Part shown: positions 48,614 to 58,650 of the stretch, piece by piece | Layout of the letters: every line of letters starts with the position of its first letter | How positions within the stretch are numbered: the first letter of the stretch is position 1 | Assembly: GCF_007858275.1 (NCBI RefSeq) | Contig: NZ_VFEV01000026.1 | Coordinates: forward strand, 1-64,000 | Reading direction: 5' to 3' | DNA: 64,000 bases | Origin: Pseudomonas proteolytica | Lineage (GTDB): Bacteria > Pseudomonadota > Gammaproteobacteria > Pseudomonadales > Pseudomonadaceae | Translations under genes and position numbers: made by a program | The notes under the pieces: model-generated | Database searches by the model: none | The model's input: only the letters and a program-made list of their open reading frames with translations | Told to the model about the DNA's origin: nothing

Positions 48614-50053
48614 TCAATTCCCCTTGTTCAGAGTGTCGCCGTGATCGGCGTCGCCGCTGTCATCGGCCGCCGACAATGGACGCGCCGGGGTGCGTTGCTG
48701 CCCAGGGCCACCGTGGGCCGGCTCGGTGCTTTCGTGGGTGACCGGGCCTTTGCGCACCAGGCGCATCATGTAGCCCAGGCCCGCGCCGAACAGAGCGAAG
48801 TACACCACCACAAACAGCGCCAGGGTGATGCTCATCTGCACCACGCTGTGGTTGGAGGAGGCATCCGCCGTGCGCATCAAGCCGTAGACCACCCAGGGCT
48901 GGCGCCCGATTTCGGTGGTGAACCAGCCGGCCAGGATTGCAATCAAGCCCGACGGGCCCATCCACAGCGCCAGATAGAGGAACGGTTTGTTGGTGTACAT
49001 CCTGTCGCCCTTGCGCAGCCAGAGGCTGAACAGGCCGGTGAAGATCATCAGCATGCCCAGGCCGACCATGATGCGGAACGACCAGAACACGATGGTCGAA
49101 TTGGCGCGGTCCTCGGGCGGGAACTCCTTGAGGGCCGGCACTTGCTTGTCCAGGGAATGGGTGAGGATCAGGCTGCCCAGGTAGGGGATTTCCACCTTGT
49201 ACTTGGTCCGCTCCTCCTTCATGTCCGGCCAGCCGAACAGGATCAGCGGGGTCGGTTCATTCCCAATGTTTTCCCAATGGCCTTCAATCGCGGCAATTTT
49301 TGCCGGCTGATGCTTGAGGGTGTTGAGGCCGTGGAAGTCACCGATCACCGCCTGGATCGGCGCGACGATCAGCGCCATCCACATTGCCATCGACAGCATG
49401 GTGCGGATCGCCGGGTTGTCCTTGCCACGCAACAAGTGCCAGGCCGCCGAGGAACCGACGAAGAACGCGGTGGCGACAAACGCCGCCGTAGCCATGTGCG
49501 CCAGGCGATAGGGGAACGAGGGGTTGAAGATCACTGCCAGCCAATCGGTGGGGATCACTCGGCCATCGATGATTTCAAAGCCTTGCGGCGTCTGCATCCA
49601 GCTGTTGGACGCGAGGATCCAGAAGGTCGAGATCAACGTACCGACCGCTACCATCACCGTGGCAAAGAAGTGCAACTTGCGCCCGACCTTGTTCCAGCCG
49701 AACAGCATCACCCCCAGAAAGCCCGCTTCGAGGAAGAATGCGGTGAGCACTTCATAGGTCAGCAAGGGCCCCGTGACGGAACCGGCGAAGTCCGAGAAGC
49801 GGCTCCAGTTGGTGCCGAACTGATAAGCCATGACTAGGCCCGAGACCACACCCATGCCGAAGTTGACGGCAAAGATCTTTGACCAGAAGTGGTAGAGGTC
49901 ACGGTAGGTATCGTTGTGGGTCTTGAGCCACAGGCCTTCCAGCACCGCGAGGTAACTGGCCAGGCCAATGGTGATGGCCGGGAACAGGATATGGAACGAG
50001 ATGGTGAATGCGAATTGAATTCGGGCGAGATCTAGCGCCTCCAAACCGAACAT
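48614..50053 (-). CDS. cioA: Cyanide-insensitive quinol oxidase subunit I
   Basis: A 479-residue CydA-family subunit: axial His in FTISFHILFPAITIG, GVVSGLVMAYQFGTNW, RQPWVVYGLMRTADA. The Q-loop is short, typical of the CIO group of Pseudomonas rather than E. coli bd-I. The start MFGLEALDLARIQFAF (50053) was chosen over a longer open frame; AGGAAGACTT precedes it. An ANR site lies about 157 bases upstream; ANR is known to restrict cioAB expression at low oxygen in P. aeruginosa. Confidence 0.94.
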   Translation of the reverse strand: MFGLEALDLARIQFAFTISFHILFPAITIGLASYLAVLEGLWLKTHNDTYRDLYHFWSKIFAVNFGMGVVSGLVMAYQFGTNWSRFSDFAGSVTGPLLTYEVLTAFFLEAGFLGVMLFGWNKVGRKLHFFATVMVAVGTLISTFWILASNSWMQTPQGFEIIDGRVIPTDWLAVIFNPSFPYRLAHMATAAFVATAFFVGSSAAWHLLRGKDNPAIRTMLSMAMWMALIVAPIQAVIGDFHGLNTLKHQPAKIAAIEGHWENIGNEPTPLILFGWPDMKEERTKYKVEIPYLGSLILTHSLDKQVPALKEFPPEDRANSTIVFWSFRIMVGLGMLMIFTGLFSLWLRKGDRMYTNKPFLYLALWMGPSGLIAILAGWFTTEIGRQPWVVYGLMRTADASSNHSVVQMSITLALFVVVYFALFGAGLGYMMRLVRKGPVTHESTEPAHGGPGQQRTPARPLSAADDSGDADHGDTLNKGN

Positions 50054-50209
50054 AAGTCTTCCTCTGTCAGGTAATACCGGCTGCTGGCTGGGGGCCTGCA
50101 CCCACTGCCCCCACGGATATGGAGTGTGGCGAATTGCAATTCGTTCTTTTTTTACCAACCACGTAGGGATTCTGGCCTTCTGGCCGCCACACCAACGCTC
50201 CAATCAGCA

Positions 50210-50223
50210 TTGATCTGGATCAA
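50210..50223. promoter_or_regulatory. ANR/FNR box upstream of cioA
   Basis: TTGATCTGGATCAA, a perfect TTGAT-N4-ATCAA palindrome, in the 343-base gap between cioA and the divergent MFS gene. The remainder of the gap is AT-rich promoter sequence without a gene. Confidence 0.85.
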
Positions 50224-50396
50224 GCAACGATGAAAGAGTAGTCCCATTTTTCGGCTTGGACTGTGTGGTCTTTTGCCGCGTGACAGGATGACTCAGCGAA
50301 ATAGATGCCTTGCTAAGGATATTTCCTTGGCAGCAACTATTTGTTACAGCTTGATGCTAATCTCGGCGCTTCCCAGGTTCAGTCCAGTGCTTGCCG

Positions 50397-51629
50397 ATGC
50401 CCAGTGAAACCCCGCTGCTGTTACGTCATCACCGCCCGTTTATTGCGTTTTGGCTGGCCCGGATCTTTACCGCCAGTGGCTTCCAGATGCTCACGGTGGC
50501 CATCGGCTGGAACCTCTACCAACTGACCGGCAATGTGCTGGACCTGGGGTTGGTGGGCCTGGTGGAGTTTGTGCCGCGGGTGCTGTTCATGCTGCACACC
50601 GGGCATGTGGCCGATCGCTACGAACGACGCAGAGTCGCCGCCATCTGCCAGACGCTGCAGGCGTTAATCGCCCTGGCGCTGGTCGTTGGCAGCCTGACGG
50701 ACAATATCACCCGCGAGATGATTTTTATCCTGGCCTTCCTGCTGGGCGCGGCCCGCTCCTTCGAGCTGCCCACCACCCAGGCCCTGCTGCCAAGCATCGT
50801 GCCCACTGCCCTGTTCCCACGGGCGGTGGCGGCGGCGCAGTCAGCCCAGCAATCGGCAACCATCGTCGCGCCGGCACTGGGCGGCCTGCTCTATGCCTTC
50901 GGCAGCGCATGGGTGTATGGCCCGACGGTATTGCTGTACCTGATTGCCTGCCTGCTGACCCTCAACCTGCCCGCCCGGCAGACCCCACTGAACAAGGGCA
51001 AGGCGACGCTGGATTCGTTGCTGGCGGGGATCCGCTTTATCCGCAGCCGCCCAGACATCCTCGGGGCGATTTCCCTGGACCTGTTTGCGGTGCTGCTGGG
51101 CGGCGCCACGGCGTTGTTGCCGGTGTTCGCCAAGGACATCCTGCTGACCGGCCCCTGGGGCTTGGGGCTGCTGCGTTCGGCGCCAGCGGTGGGCGCGCTG
51201 CTGATGTCGTTGTGGCTGGCGCGGTTTGCCGTGGACCGGCATGTGGGCCGCGTGATGTTTACTGCCGTCGGGGTGTTTGGCGTGGCGACGATTGCCTTTG
51301 GCCTGTCCACCTCGTTCTGGTTCTCGTTGGCCGTGCTGGTGGTGCTGGGGGCGGCGGACATGATCAGCATGGTGATCCGCGCCTCATTCGTGCAATTGGA
51401 AACCCCCGATGAAATGCGCGGGCGGGTCAGTGCAGTCAATGGCTTGTTTATCGGGGCGTCCAATCAGTTGGGCGAGTTCGAGTCCGGCGTCACCGCCCAC
51501 TGGCTGGGCACGGTGCCCGCCGTGGTGCTGGGCGGGGTCGGCACGCTGCTGGTGACCGGGGTGTGGATCAAGCTGTTCCCGACGCTGGCCAAACGGGACC
51601 GCATGCATACCCCGGCCGAAACGCCCTGA
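50397..51629 (+). CDS. MFS transporter (EntS/MFS_3 type)
   Basis: A 410-residue major facilitator protein with about 12 helices. Typical segments: RPFIAFWLARIFTASGFQMLTVAIGW, the loop GHVADRYERRRV, and LETPDEMRGRVSAVNGLFIG. It resembles the enterobactin-exporter EntS group, which contains drug and siderophore exporters; no siderophore gene is adjacent, so the substrate is unknown. ATG at 50397 (MPSETPLLLRHH) preferred over the TTG two codons earlier. Confidence 0.87.
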   Translation: MPSETPLLLRHHRPFIAFWLARIFTASGFQMLTVAIGWNLYQLTGNVLDLGLVGLVEFVPRVLFMLHTGHVADRYERRRVAAICQTLQALIALALVVGSLTDNITREMIFILAFLLGAARSFELPTTQALLPSIVPTALFPRAVAAAQSAQQSATIVAPALGGLLYAFGSAWVYGPTVLLYLIACLLTLNLPARQTPLNKGKATLDSLLAGIRFIRSRPDILGAISLDLFAVLLGGATALLPVFAKDILLTGPWGLGLLRSAPAVGALLMSLWLARFAVDRHVGRVMFTAVGVFGVATIAFGLSTSFWFSLAVLVVLGAADMISMVIRASFVQLETPDEMRGRVSAVNGLFIGASNQLGEFESGVTAHWLGTVPAVVLGGVGTLLVTGVWIKLFPTLAKRDRMHTPAETP

Positions 51630-51632
51630 ACC

Positions 51633-51660
51633 TGTAGGAGCCGGCTTGCCGGCTCCTACA
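51633..51660. repeat. Single REP palindrome
   Basis: TGTAGGAGCCGGC and GCCGGCTCCTACA facing each other with a TT centre, three bases after the MFS stop. Confidence 0.85.
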
Positions 51661-51668
51661 GGGGGTCA

Positions 51669-52115
51669 TCATTGGATGCGCAACTGAGTCTTCAGGGTAT
51701 TGCGCGGCACATTGATCGACGTGTTGCTGTACTCGAACCAGCCCGCGGCGCGGATATCCACGTCAAATACATAGATGTAGCCCATCAACGTGCCAGCGCC
51801 ATTGCAGGCCTGGCTGATGGAGCCCACCTGGCAAATCGCCGTCTTTTGCCCCGCAAGCCGCGCCCCATCAAAGGTGGCGATGGCGTTGTTGCCCAGCCCC
51901 ACTTCCATCACCGAGACCCGCGTCGGCCCGCGGTGCTGGCACTGCCGGGTGCTGTCGACGCCTTCGGCGACGGACTCCTTGCACGCCTGGGATTGCACCT
52001 GGAACACCCGCACCTCGCTCAAGGCTGGTGCAGGCGCGCCCCACGCCGGTGCCGCCGCCAGCCACAGGCCAATGCAGGCGAACGGAGCTAGACTCCACGC
52101 GATGGCTTTTTTCAT
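51669..52115 (-). CDS. Exported hypothetical protein
   Basis: A 148-residue protein with a signal peptide (MKKAIAWSLAPFACIGLWLAAAPAWGAPAP). The mature part has four Cys (QACKE, RQCQH, AICQV, QACNG), probably two disulphides, and a beta-rich end. The start at 52115 is placed at the signal peptide; the longer open frame has no similarity. I do not recognise the family. It is divergent from the purine permease. Confidence 0.7.
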   Translation of the reverse strand: MKKAIAWSLAPFACIGLWLAAAPAWGAPAPALSEVRVFQVQSQACKESVAEGVDSTRQCQHRGPTRVSVMEVGLGNNAIATFDGARLAGQKTAICQVGSISQACNGAGTLMGYIYVFDVDIRAAGWFEYSNTSINVPRNTLKTQLRIQ

Positions 52116-52253
52116 GCTTTGGATGACCCCGGACTGAACGTCGACGGAGTATGCCTCAAGGCCACACTCAACAAAACCGAGGCCGGGCGCCACAGGCCGT
52201 CGACCTGCTGGTATGATGCGCCGCTTTTTCCGATCCTCTGTAGAAAACACGCG

Positions 52254-52310
52254 GCGCTTGGCGCAGTTTGTGCTTTGACTTTGAGGTCAACAAATCACGG
52301 CGCCAAGCGC
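52254..52310 (+). promoter_or_regulatory. Long leader hairpin before the purine permease
   Basis: Exact arms GCGCTTGGCGC (52254-52264) and GCGCCAAGCGC (52300-52310), with internal pairing TTGAC/GTCAA and TTTGT/ACAAA. It ends 16 bases before the ATG and just before the AGGGAGC ribosome binding site, so it lies in the 5' leader if the promoter is upstream. No T-run follows. A translation-level control element is possible. Confidence 0.55.
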
Positions 52311-52326
52311 GCCACAGGGAGCAGGC

Positions 52327-53622
52327 ATGCTGGAAAAGCTGTTTCAACTCAAGGCACACAACACCAACGTGCGTACCGAGATTCTGGCCGGTATCACGAC
52401 ATTCCTGGCCATGGCCTACATCCTGTTCGTCAACCCGAGCATCCTCGGCGAGACCGGTATGGACAAGGGTGCGCTGTTTGTCGCCACCTGCCTGGCGGCG
52501 GCCATCGGCTCGACGATCATGGGCCTGATCGCCAACTACCCGATTGCCCTGGCACCGGGCATGGGCCTGAACGCCTTCTTTACCTACACCGTAGTGCTGC
52601 ATCTGGGGCATACCTGGCAAGTGGCGCTCGGCGCGGTGTTTATCTCCGCCGTGCTGTTTTTCCTGCTGTCGATCTTCCGCATCCGCGAGTGGATCATCAA
52701 TGCGATCCCCCTGCCCCTGCGTTCGGCAATTGCCGCTGGTATCGGCCTGTTCCTGGCGCTGATCGCCCTGCATAACGCCGGGATCGTGGTCAGCAACCCG
52801 GCGACCATGCTGGGCATGGGCGACCTGGCCAAACCTGCACCGATCCTGGCCACCCTGGGCTTTTTCCTGATCGTGGCCCTGGAAGCCCTGAAAGTGCGCG
52901 GCGCGGTGTTGATCGGCATCCTTGCGGTGACCGTCGCGGCCATCGCGCTCGGCGTGACCCCATTCGGCGGCGTGGTTTCGATGCCTCCGTCCCTGGCCCC
53001 GACCTTCCTGCAACTGGATATCGCCGGCGCCCTCGACGTAGGCTTGATCAGCGTGATCTTCGCCTTTCTGTTCGTTGATCTGTTCGACAACTCCGGCACC
53101 CTGATCGGCGTCGCCAAGCGCGCGGGCCTGATGGGCAAGGACGGCCACATGCCGAAAATGGGACGCGCCCTGATCGCCGACAGCACCGCGGCCATGGCCG
53201 GTTCGCTGCTGGGCACCTCGACCACCACCAGCTACATCGAGTCTGCTGCTGGCGTGAGCGCTGGTGGCCGCACTGGCCTGACCGCCATCGTGGTGGCGAT
53301 CATGTTCCTGCTGGCGCTGTTCTTCTCGCCATTGGCGGCCAGCGTCCCGGCGTTTGCCACCGCTCCCGCGCTGCTGTTTGTCGCGGTGCTGATGACCTCG
53401 GGCCTGGCGGAAATCGACTGGGACGATATTACTGTTGCCGCACCGGTGGTGATCACCGCCCTGGCGATGCCCTTCACTTACTCCATCGCCAATGGCATCG
53501 CCTTCGGCTTCATCGCCTGGACCGGTATCAAGCTGCTTACGGGCCGCTACCGTGAACTCAACCCAGCGCTGGTGATCCTGTCGATCCTGTTCGTGATCAA
53601 GCTAGGCTGGTTCCCCGCATGA
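52327..53622 (+). CDS. NCS2-family purine permease (AzgA/AdeP-like)
   Basis: A 431-residue membrane protein with about 12-14 helices: [62 protein letters not shown] and [22 protein letters not shown], the COG2252 (AzgA) signatures. Imports adenine, hypoxanthine or guanine by proton symport; the exact base cannot be read. It overlaps trmA by four bases, so the two are translationally coupled. Confidence 0.9.
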   Translation: MLEKLFQLKAHNTNVRTEILAGITTFLAMAYILFVNPSILGETGMDKGALFVATCLAAAIGSTIMGLIANYPIALAPGMGLNAFFTYTVVLHLGHTWQVALGAVFISAVLFFLLSIFRIREWIINAIPLPLRSAIAAGIGLFLALIALHNAGIVVSNPATMLGMGDLAKPAPILATLGFFLIVALEALKVRGAVLIGILAVTVAAIALGVTPFGGVVSMPPSLAPTFLQLDIAGALDVGLISVIFAFLFVDLFDNSGTLIGVAKRAGLMGKDGHMPKMGRALIADSTAAMAGSLLGTSTTTSYIESAAGVSAGGRTGLTAIVVAIMFLLALFFSPLAASVPAFATAPALLFVAVLMTSGLAEIDWDDITVAAPVVITALAMPFTYSIANGIAFGFIAWTGIKLLTGRYRELNPALVILSILFVIKLGWFPA

Positions 53623-54698
53623 CTTTTGACGCAGCAAGTTACGCCCTGCAACTGCAAGAAAAGGTCACGCGCTTGCGTGACCTGCTCGCGCCGTTCGACG
53701 CGCCCGAGCCGCAGGTGTTCGATTCGCCCCTGCAGAACTTCCGCCTGCGCGCCGAATTCCGCCTGTGGCGCGAAGACGGCCAGCGCCACTACGCGATGTT
53801 TTCCCAGGACGACAAGCGCACGCCGATCCTGATCGAAGAATTCCCCATCGCCAGCTTGCGTATCAACCAGTTGATGCCGCAACTCAAGGCCGCCTGGCAA
53901 GCCAGCGCCGCCCTGAGCCACAAGCTGTTCCAGGTGGAGTTCCTCACCACCCTGGCCGGCGACGCGATGATCACTCTGTGCTATCACCGCCCGCTGGACG
54001 AGCATTGGCACACCGCAGCCAACAAGCTGGCGGCCGATCTGAACGTCAGCATCATCGGCCGCTCCAAGGGCAAGCGCGATGTGATTGGCCACGACTACGT
54101 GGTCGAGAAACTCGCTGTCGGCGGTCGCACCTTCAGCTATCGCCAGCCCGAAGGCGCCTTCACCCAGCCCAACGGTACGGTGAACCAGAAGATGCTCAAC
54201 TGGGCCTATGACGCCCTGGGCGATCGCAGTGATGACCTGCTGGAGTTGTATTGCGGTAACGGCAACTTCACCCTGCCCCTGGCGACCCGCGTGCGCAAGG
54301 TGCTGGCCACCGAGATCAGCAAGACGTCGGTCAATGCTGCCTTGAGCAATCTCGATGAAAACGCGGTGGATAACGTGACCCTGGTACGCCTGTCCGCCGA
54401 AGAACTGACCGAAGCCCTGAACGAAGTGCGGCCGTTCCGACGCCTGCACGGTATCAACCTCAAGAGCTACGAGTTCGGCAGCGTCTTCGTCGACCCGCCC
54501 CGTGCCGGCATGGACCCGGACACCTGCGAGTTGACCCGGCGCTTCGAGAACATCCTGTACATCTCCTGCAACCCGGAAACGTTGGCGGCGAACATTGCAC
54601 AACTGCACGACACCCACCGCATCACACGCTGCGCGATGTTCGACCAGTTCCCGTGGACCCACCATATGGAATCGGGCGTGCTGCTGACCCGGCGCTAA
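53619..54698 (+). CDS. trmA: tRNA (uracil-5-)-methyltransferase
   Basis: Makes ribothymidine at position 54 of the tRNA T-loop with SAM. 359 residues, typical of Trm[16 protein letters not shown] near the N-terminus, motif [17 protein letters not shown], the DPPRAGMD motif and the catalytic Cys in [13 protein letters not shown] are all present. Overlaps the preceding permease gene (ATGA). Confidence 0.96.
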   Translation: MTFDAASYALQLQEKVTRLRDLLAPFDAPEPQVFDSPLQNFRLRAEFRLWREDGQRHYAMFSQDDKRTPILIEEFPIASLRINQLMPQLKAAWQASAALSHKLFQVEFLTTLAGDAMITLCYHRPLDEHWHTAANKLAADLNVSIIGRSKGKRDVIGHDYVVEKLAVGGRTFSYRQPEGAFTQPNGTVNQKMLNWAYDALGDRSDDLLELYCGNGNFTLPLATRVRKVLATEISKTSVNAALSNLDENAVDNVTLVRLSAEELTEALNEVRPFRRLHGINLKSYEFGSVFVDPPRAGMDPDTCELTRRFENILYISCNPETLAANIAQLHDTHRITRCAMFDQFPWTHHMESGVLLTRR

Positions 54699-54736
54699 CC
54701 CTTTAGGCCATAGCAGATCCAAAAATATGGGGCTTA

Positions 54737-54824
54737 TGTGGGAGCGGGCTTGCTCGCGAATGCGGTGGATCAGTTGCCAAGTAGTTGGCTGACCTACCGC
54801 ATTCGCGAGCAAGCCCGCTCCCAC
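54737..54824. repeat. REP doublet
   Basis: TGTGGGAGCGGGCTTGCTCG ... CGAGCAAGCCCGCTCCCACA with an internal GCGGTGGATCAG spacer, between convergent trmA and the DUF2442 gene. Confidence 0.92.
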
Positions 54825-54863
54825 ATAAGCCCGTACACATTGGATTGGCGGGTATCCCCCGGC

Positions 54864-55301
54864 TTATTCTTCCTTACGCGGCCGACCGCCCTTCTTGCCA
54901 TTGGCGCGGGCGGCCTCGGACTTGGCGGCACTGGTTTTACGGCCGTTACGCGATGCCACCATGCTCGCAGCCAGGTCCATCAACGGCTGGCTGGTGGCGA
55001 TCAGGCCTGTGATCGATACATGCAGGTCACGGGCTTCACAGCACAGCGCCTTGCCACCAAACCCGACCTCCAGTGCCCGAAAGTCTTCTACAGAAAAACC
55101 TTCGAACTCCGTAAGACCGGCCACTGGCAACATGATGCGGCTACCGTCGCTGAAGCCAATGCAAATGCAGTCGTCTGCGTAACTCACCGAACTGGCGTTG
55201 GCGTACACCCGCTTGAGCTTGCGCCCACGGGCTACAGCCTTATCGATGTCGGCCTCAGTGATCGGGACATCGGGCCGTACTTTGGCTTTTACACTTTTCA
55301 T
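54864..55301 (-). CDS. DUF2442 domain protein
   Basis: A 145-residue protein with an N-terminal DUF2442 region (CICIGFSDGSRIMLPVAGLTEF) and a long basic C-terminal tail rich in Ala, Arg and Lys (about 110-145, ending GKKGGRPRKEE, an AT-hook-like GRPRK). The tail suggests nucleic acid contact. It overlaps the preceding DUF4160-type gene by four bases. Such DUF4160/DUF2442 pairs recur on bacterial genomes and may be toxin-antitoxin-like; this gene would be the DNA-binding partner. Confidence 0.8.
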   Translation of the reverse strand: MKSVKAKVRPDVPITEADIDKAVARGRKLKRVYANASSVSYADDCICIGFSDGSRIMLPVAGLTEFEGFSVEDFRALEVGFGGKALCCEARDLHVSITGLIATSQPLMDLAASMVASRNGRKTSAAKSEAARANGKKGGRPRKEE

Positions 55302-55726
55302 AACTCAATCTCCACGGATCCTGGCGCCCTCACCAGATTCAAAATGGTTCGCCGCCCCGCAACATCGTGCCGGGCACTGGCAATCACGTAGACTCCCGGC
55401 CGGATGACCAGCCCCGGCACAACCTCATCGGCCTCCCAATCCCAGGAATGGTTGTCCAGGCAGACCGTTTGCAGCTTCTCCCACCAGATCCTGCGAGCCC
55501 GCGCCAGATAATGCTGCTGCATCAATGTCTGGCGAATGCCTTCCAGAACTGCCCCTGATGGTCGCCGCCGCTCAGGATCCACATCCCACAACGCCACATC
55601 CCCATCCAGAAAACTGAAACGAAAACGCGCATCCCATTCCTTGCCCATGACATGTACGTGGGGCGGGCAATGCTCATCCCTGAGCAACACTGCAATCACA
55701 TGTCCTTTGTAAGTGCCTACTCTCAT
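55298..55726 (-). CDS. DUF4160-type protein
   Basis: A 142-residue protein. The N-terminus carries the DUF4160 motif DEHCPPHVHVMGKEWDARF, with two closely spaced His; the C-terminal half (WWEKLQTVCLDNHSWDWEADE) is an extension I do not recognise. First gene of the pair with the DUF2442 gene (ATGA overlap). A catalytic role for the His pair is possible but unproven. Confidence 0.8.
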   Translation of the reverse strand: MRVGTYKGHVIAVLLRDEHCPPHVHVMGKEWDARFRFSFLDGDVALWDVDPERRRPSGAVLEGIRQTLMQQHYLARARRIWWEKLQTVCLDNHSWDWEADEVVPGLVIRPGVYVIASARHDVAGRRTILNLVRAPGSVEIEL

Positions 55727-55899
55727 CGTAACCCATCCGTTAGGTTATTTATTACCGATCAGCGCCTGCTCGGGCCCCAACCGACAGCCGGCTCCTTCTA
55801 AATGCCAAGGCTGCCTCACAGACTAGTAACGAATGACACGGCTTCAAATGCCGGGTTGTAACCGCGAATGCCCAAGACCTGCGGGCTCAAACGCCTTGC

Positions 55900-58650
55900 T
55901 CAGAACCGGTATTCGAGCATCCCGCTCAACGTGCGGCCCCGCGCCAGGCTGAGGTTGTTGGCGTCGCCCATGGCCACGAAATAGGCTTCGTCGGTGGCGT
56001 TTTCCAGGGCCAGGCCAAGGTTCAGGTGGTCGGTCATCCAGTAACTGGCGTACAGGTCGTAGAGGGTGTATTGCGGCCACAGCGCCTGGTCGATGAAGTC
56101 GTAGCCCTGCTGGTTGAGGTTGGCACCGTTACCCGAGCTGTAGCGCACCCGCACCCCGGTATCCAGGCGTTTTTCCAGAAACCGCGCGCCCAGTGTCAGC
56201 GAGCCGCGATCCGCTGGCATATAGGTAGCGTTGCCCATGATTCGGCCGCAGCTCTCTTTGTTGTTGGCAACCTCATCATCCAGCACCTCATAAGTGGTGA
56301 CAGGCCTGACCCCCGGACGGCCGTCCGGACGAATGTAGGATTCGATACGCGTAGTCCTCGGCCCGCTGGTCTTGGCTCCGCCCATGTAATAGTTTTTCGA
56401 ACAGAAGTCGTTACTGCCGATCATATGGGTGTAGCTCAGGTTGGCGTAGGCCCGGCCCATGTCGTAGTTGAGCTGGTATTCCATGCCGCGAAAGCGCGTC
56501 GGTGCAGTGTTGTTGACGTAGGCCATGGTCCCCAGGAAGCCGCCAACGCTGGTTTCCGGCAAGCTGACGCTGTGGTTGAGGAACGAGAAGTTTTCGATCT
56601 TGGTATCGAAGTAGGCGACCTTGATGCCCAGGCGGTCGTCGTTGAAAAACAGCCCTTCCTTGAACACGTTGACCCCCATTTCCCAATCCCGCGACTCTTC
56701 AGCCTTCAGATAAGGGTTGGGAAACACCCGCTCTGACGAGCTGCCGCCATGGGGCCGACCGGTCATGAAGGTCTCCGTGACTGCCGGCGGGCGCCAGCCC
56801 TTGCCCCAGCGCGCATAGAGTTGCATCCACTCCAGCCCAGGCTTGATACCGATGCCAAAGGTGGGCGAGAAGTGCCCCTCTTCATTGTCGATATCAAACA
56901 CCTCGGCCACCCGCTTGGCGCCCACCAGGCTGTTGTAGAAACGGTCACGTTTGTAGAGGGTCATTCCGGTCTGGCCTTCAAGCCGGTAGCGGTCGTACCG
57001 CAGGCCGGCATCCAGGGTCAGCCAGTTGTCGTATTCGTATTGCAGGTTATTGAACAGGCTGGCGATGGTGCGCTTGCCGCCAGGGGTGGCGCCTTCGACG
57101 TACGGCAGCAAGCCCTGGAGGTTGACCGCCTCGACCTTGTTGCTGCGCGGTTTGAATTCGTCCTGGTACATCTCCAGGCCGTAGTTCCAGCTGACGCGCC
57201 CCAACGTATTGAAATCGAAGCGCGAGGTGTTGTCGGCCTGCAAGCCCCAGGTGTCGGTCTGGAAGTGATCGGTGTAGCCGCCGACCTCGTTGCCCGTGCC
57301 CGGCGTCGCCAGGTTCGGCGCATTGGTCCGCTCCAATTGCGTCGTGACGTAGTACGCCTTGGCCTTGAAGTCGATCAGTGGGTTGTCCGGGGTGTAGCTG
57401 TAGTCCAGCGCGACGTTCTTGGCGTTGAGGTTGTTCTTGCTCACACGCTGGTAGTAAACGCTTTGCGCATCGTCGGCGGTATAGGCCCAGGCATCGTTGC
57501 TGTCGCTGTCGCTTTGCAGGTAGCTCAGTTGCACACGCTGGTCGTTGGGCAGGTTCAGGCCCAGCTTGACGATCTGCGAGCGGGTCACGCTGCCCATGTC
57601 GCCGACTTCGCTGTTCAACCAATCGTCAAACGCTTCGGGTTGGTATTTGCGCGCGCGCAGGTTGGTGCCCAGTTTCTGATCGTTGTGGGTACCGGCGCGG
57701 TAATCGCCAAAGTGTCGCTCGCTATAGCCCAGCAGCACATCGCCACGCTCATCGCCAAAGGCAAACACGCCGCTGCCGTTGAAGTGGGTGCCGTTACCCA
57801 GTTTACCGATGCCGTTACCCGCGCGCAGACGCCCGCCGTACTCCTTGCCATCGGCCAAAAACTCACTGGCGTCCAGGGTCTTGAAAGACGCGATCCCGCC
57901 GAGCACCGCCGCGCCGCCCATGCCCGACTGGCTGCCTTTGTCGATCTCGATGCTGGAGACAAACTCCGGGTCGATCACCATCGTGCCGTTGCGTTGCTGG
58001 TGGCCGTTGACGTTGAAGTTCTGGCGCATGCCATCGATGTTCATATTGACCCGGCCGTAGTCCTGCACCCCACGGATATTCACCGACAGGCCAGGGTCAC
58101 GCTGATTGACGGCGGTGTAGACGCCGGCGGTTTCTTCAAGCATGTCGGCGGCGTGCCGGGGTGGGCGCTTGTCGATCTGCTCACGGGTGATCACCGCTAC
58201 CGAGCGCGGCGTTTCATACACCCAGTCACTGGGCTTGCCGTTGGTATTGGCATGGATGGTGGTGGTGCCGACAGTCAACGCGCCGTCCTGTTCGACACTC
58301 ACGCGATTGAGGGTGACCTGGCGTGCGCCGGTAAAGCGATACTCCACCGGCGCGCTGCCCAACAAGCGTCCCAGGCCTTCCTGAACACTGTACTGGCCCT
58401 TGAGCGCGGTGCTGCTGAGGCCTTGCAGGCGCGGGCTGTCGAACAGCACCTGCAAGCCGGCCTGGTCGGCAAAGGCCAGGACTGCGCCGCCCAGGGGTTG
58501 GGCGGGAATATCGAACATCAGCGTCGAAGGCTGCGAAGCGCCGGCCACGGGGGCAGCGGCGTAGGCCTGCCCTGCAGTGGCAAACAGAGCCAAGTGAATG
58601 GCCAGGGCCAACCGGCTGCCGGTGGTGCGCCCTTTGGTGATTGCAGACAT
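55900..58650 (-). CDS. hasR: TonB-dependent haem/haemophore receptor HasR
   Basis: A 916-residue outer-membrane receptor. A signal peptide (about 1-31) is followed by an STN signalling domain (FDIPAQPLGGAVLAFADQAG...GQYSVQEGLGRLL, about 45-115), a plug (VITREQIDKRPPRHAADMLEETAGVY, VNIRGVQDYGRVNMNIDG) and a 22-strand barrel ending in YRF. The sequence type is the haemoglobin/HasR group, and the STN domain fits control by the adjacent anti-sigma/sigma pair. The start at 58650 was chosen for its signal peptide and GGGGAT site. No hasA haemophore gene is in the window. Confidence 0.9.
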   Translation of the reverse strand: MSAITKGRTTGSRLALAIHLALFATAGQAYAAAPVAGASQPSTLMFDIPAQPLGGAVLAFADQAGLQVLFDSPRLQGLSSTALKGQYSVQEGLGRLLGSAPVEYRFTGARQVTLNRVSVEQDGALTVGTTTIHANTNGKPSDWVYETPRSVAVITREQIDKRPPRHAADMLEETAGVYTAVNQRDPGLSVNIRGVQDYGRVNMNIDGMRQNFNVNGHQQRNGTMVIDPEFVSSIEIDKGSQSGMGGAAVLGGIASFKTLDASEFLADGKEYGGRLRAGNGIGKLGNGTHFNGSGVFAFGDERGDVLLGYSERHFGDYRAGTHNDQKLGTNLRARKYQPEAFDDWLNSEVGDMGSVTRSQIVKLGLNLPNDQRVQLSYLQSDSDSNDAWAYTADDAQSVYYQRVSKNNLNAKNVALDYSYTPDNPLIDFKAKAYYVTTQLERTNAPNLATPGTGNEVGGYTDHFQTDTWGLQADNTSRFDFNTLGRVSWNYGLEMYQDEFKPRSNKVEAVNLQGLLPYVEGATPGGKRTIASLFNNLQYEYDNWLTLDAGLRYDRYRLEGQTGMTLYKRDRFYNSLVGAKRVAEVFDIDNEEGHFSPTFGIGIKPGLEWMQLYARWGKGWRPPAVTETFMTGRPHGGSSSERVFPNPYLKAEESRDWEMGVNVFKEGLFFNDDRLGIKVAYFDTKIENFSFLNHSVSLPETSVGGFLGTMAYVNNTAPTRFRGMEYQLNYDMGRAYANLSYTHMIGSNDFCSKNYYMGGAKTSGPRTTRIESYIRPDGRPGVRPVTTYEVLDDEVANNKESCGRIMGNATYMPADRGSLTLGARFLEKRLDTGVRVRYSSGNGANLNQQGYDFIDQALWPQYTLYDLYASYWMTDHLNLGLALENATDEAYFVAMGDANNLSLARGRTLSGMLEYRF

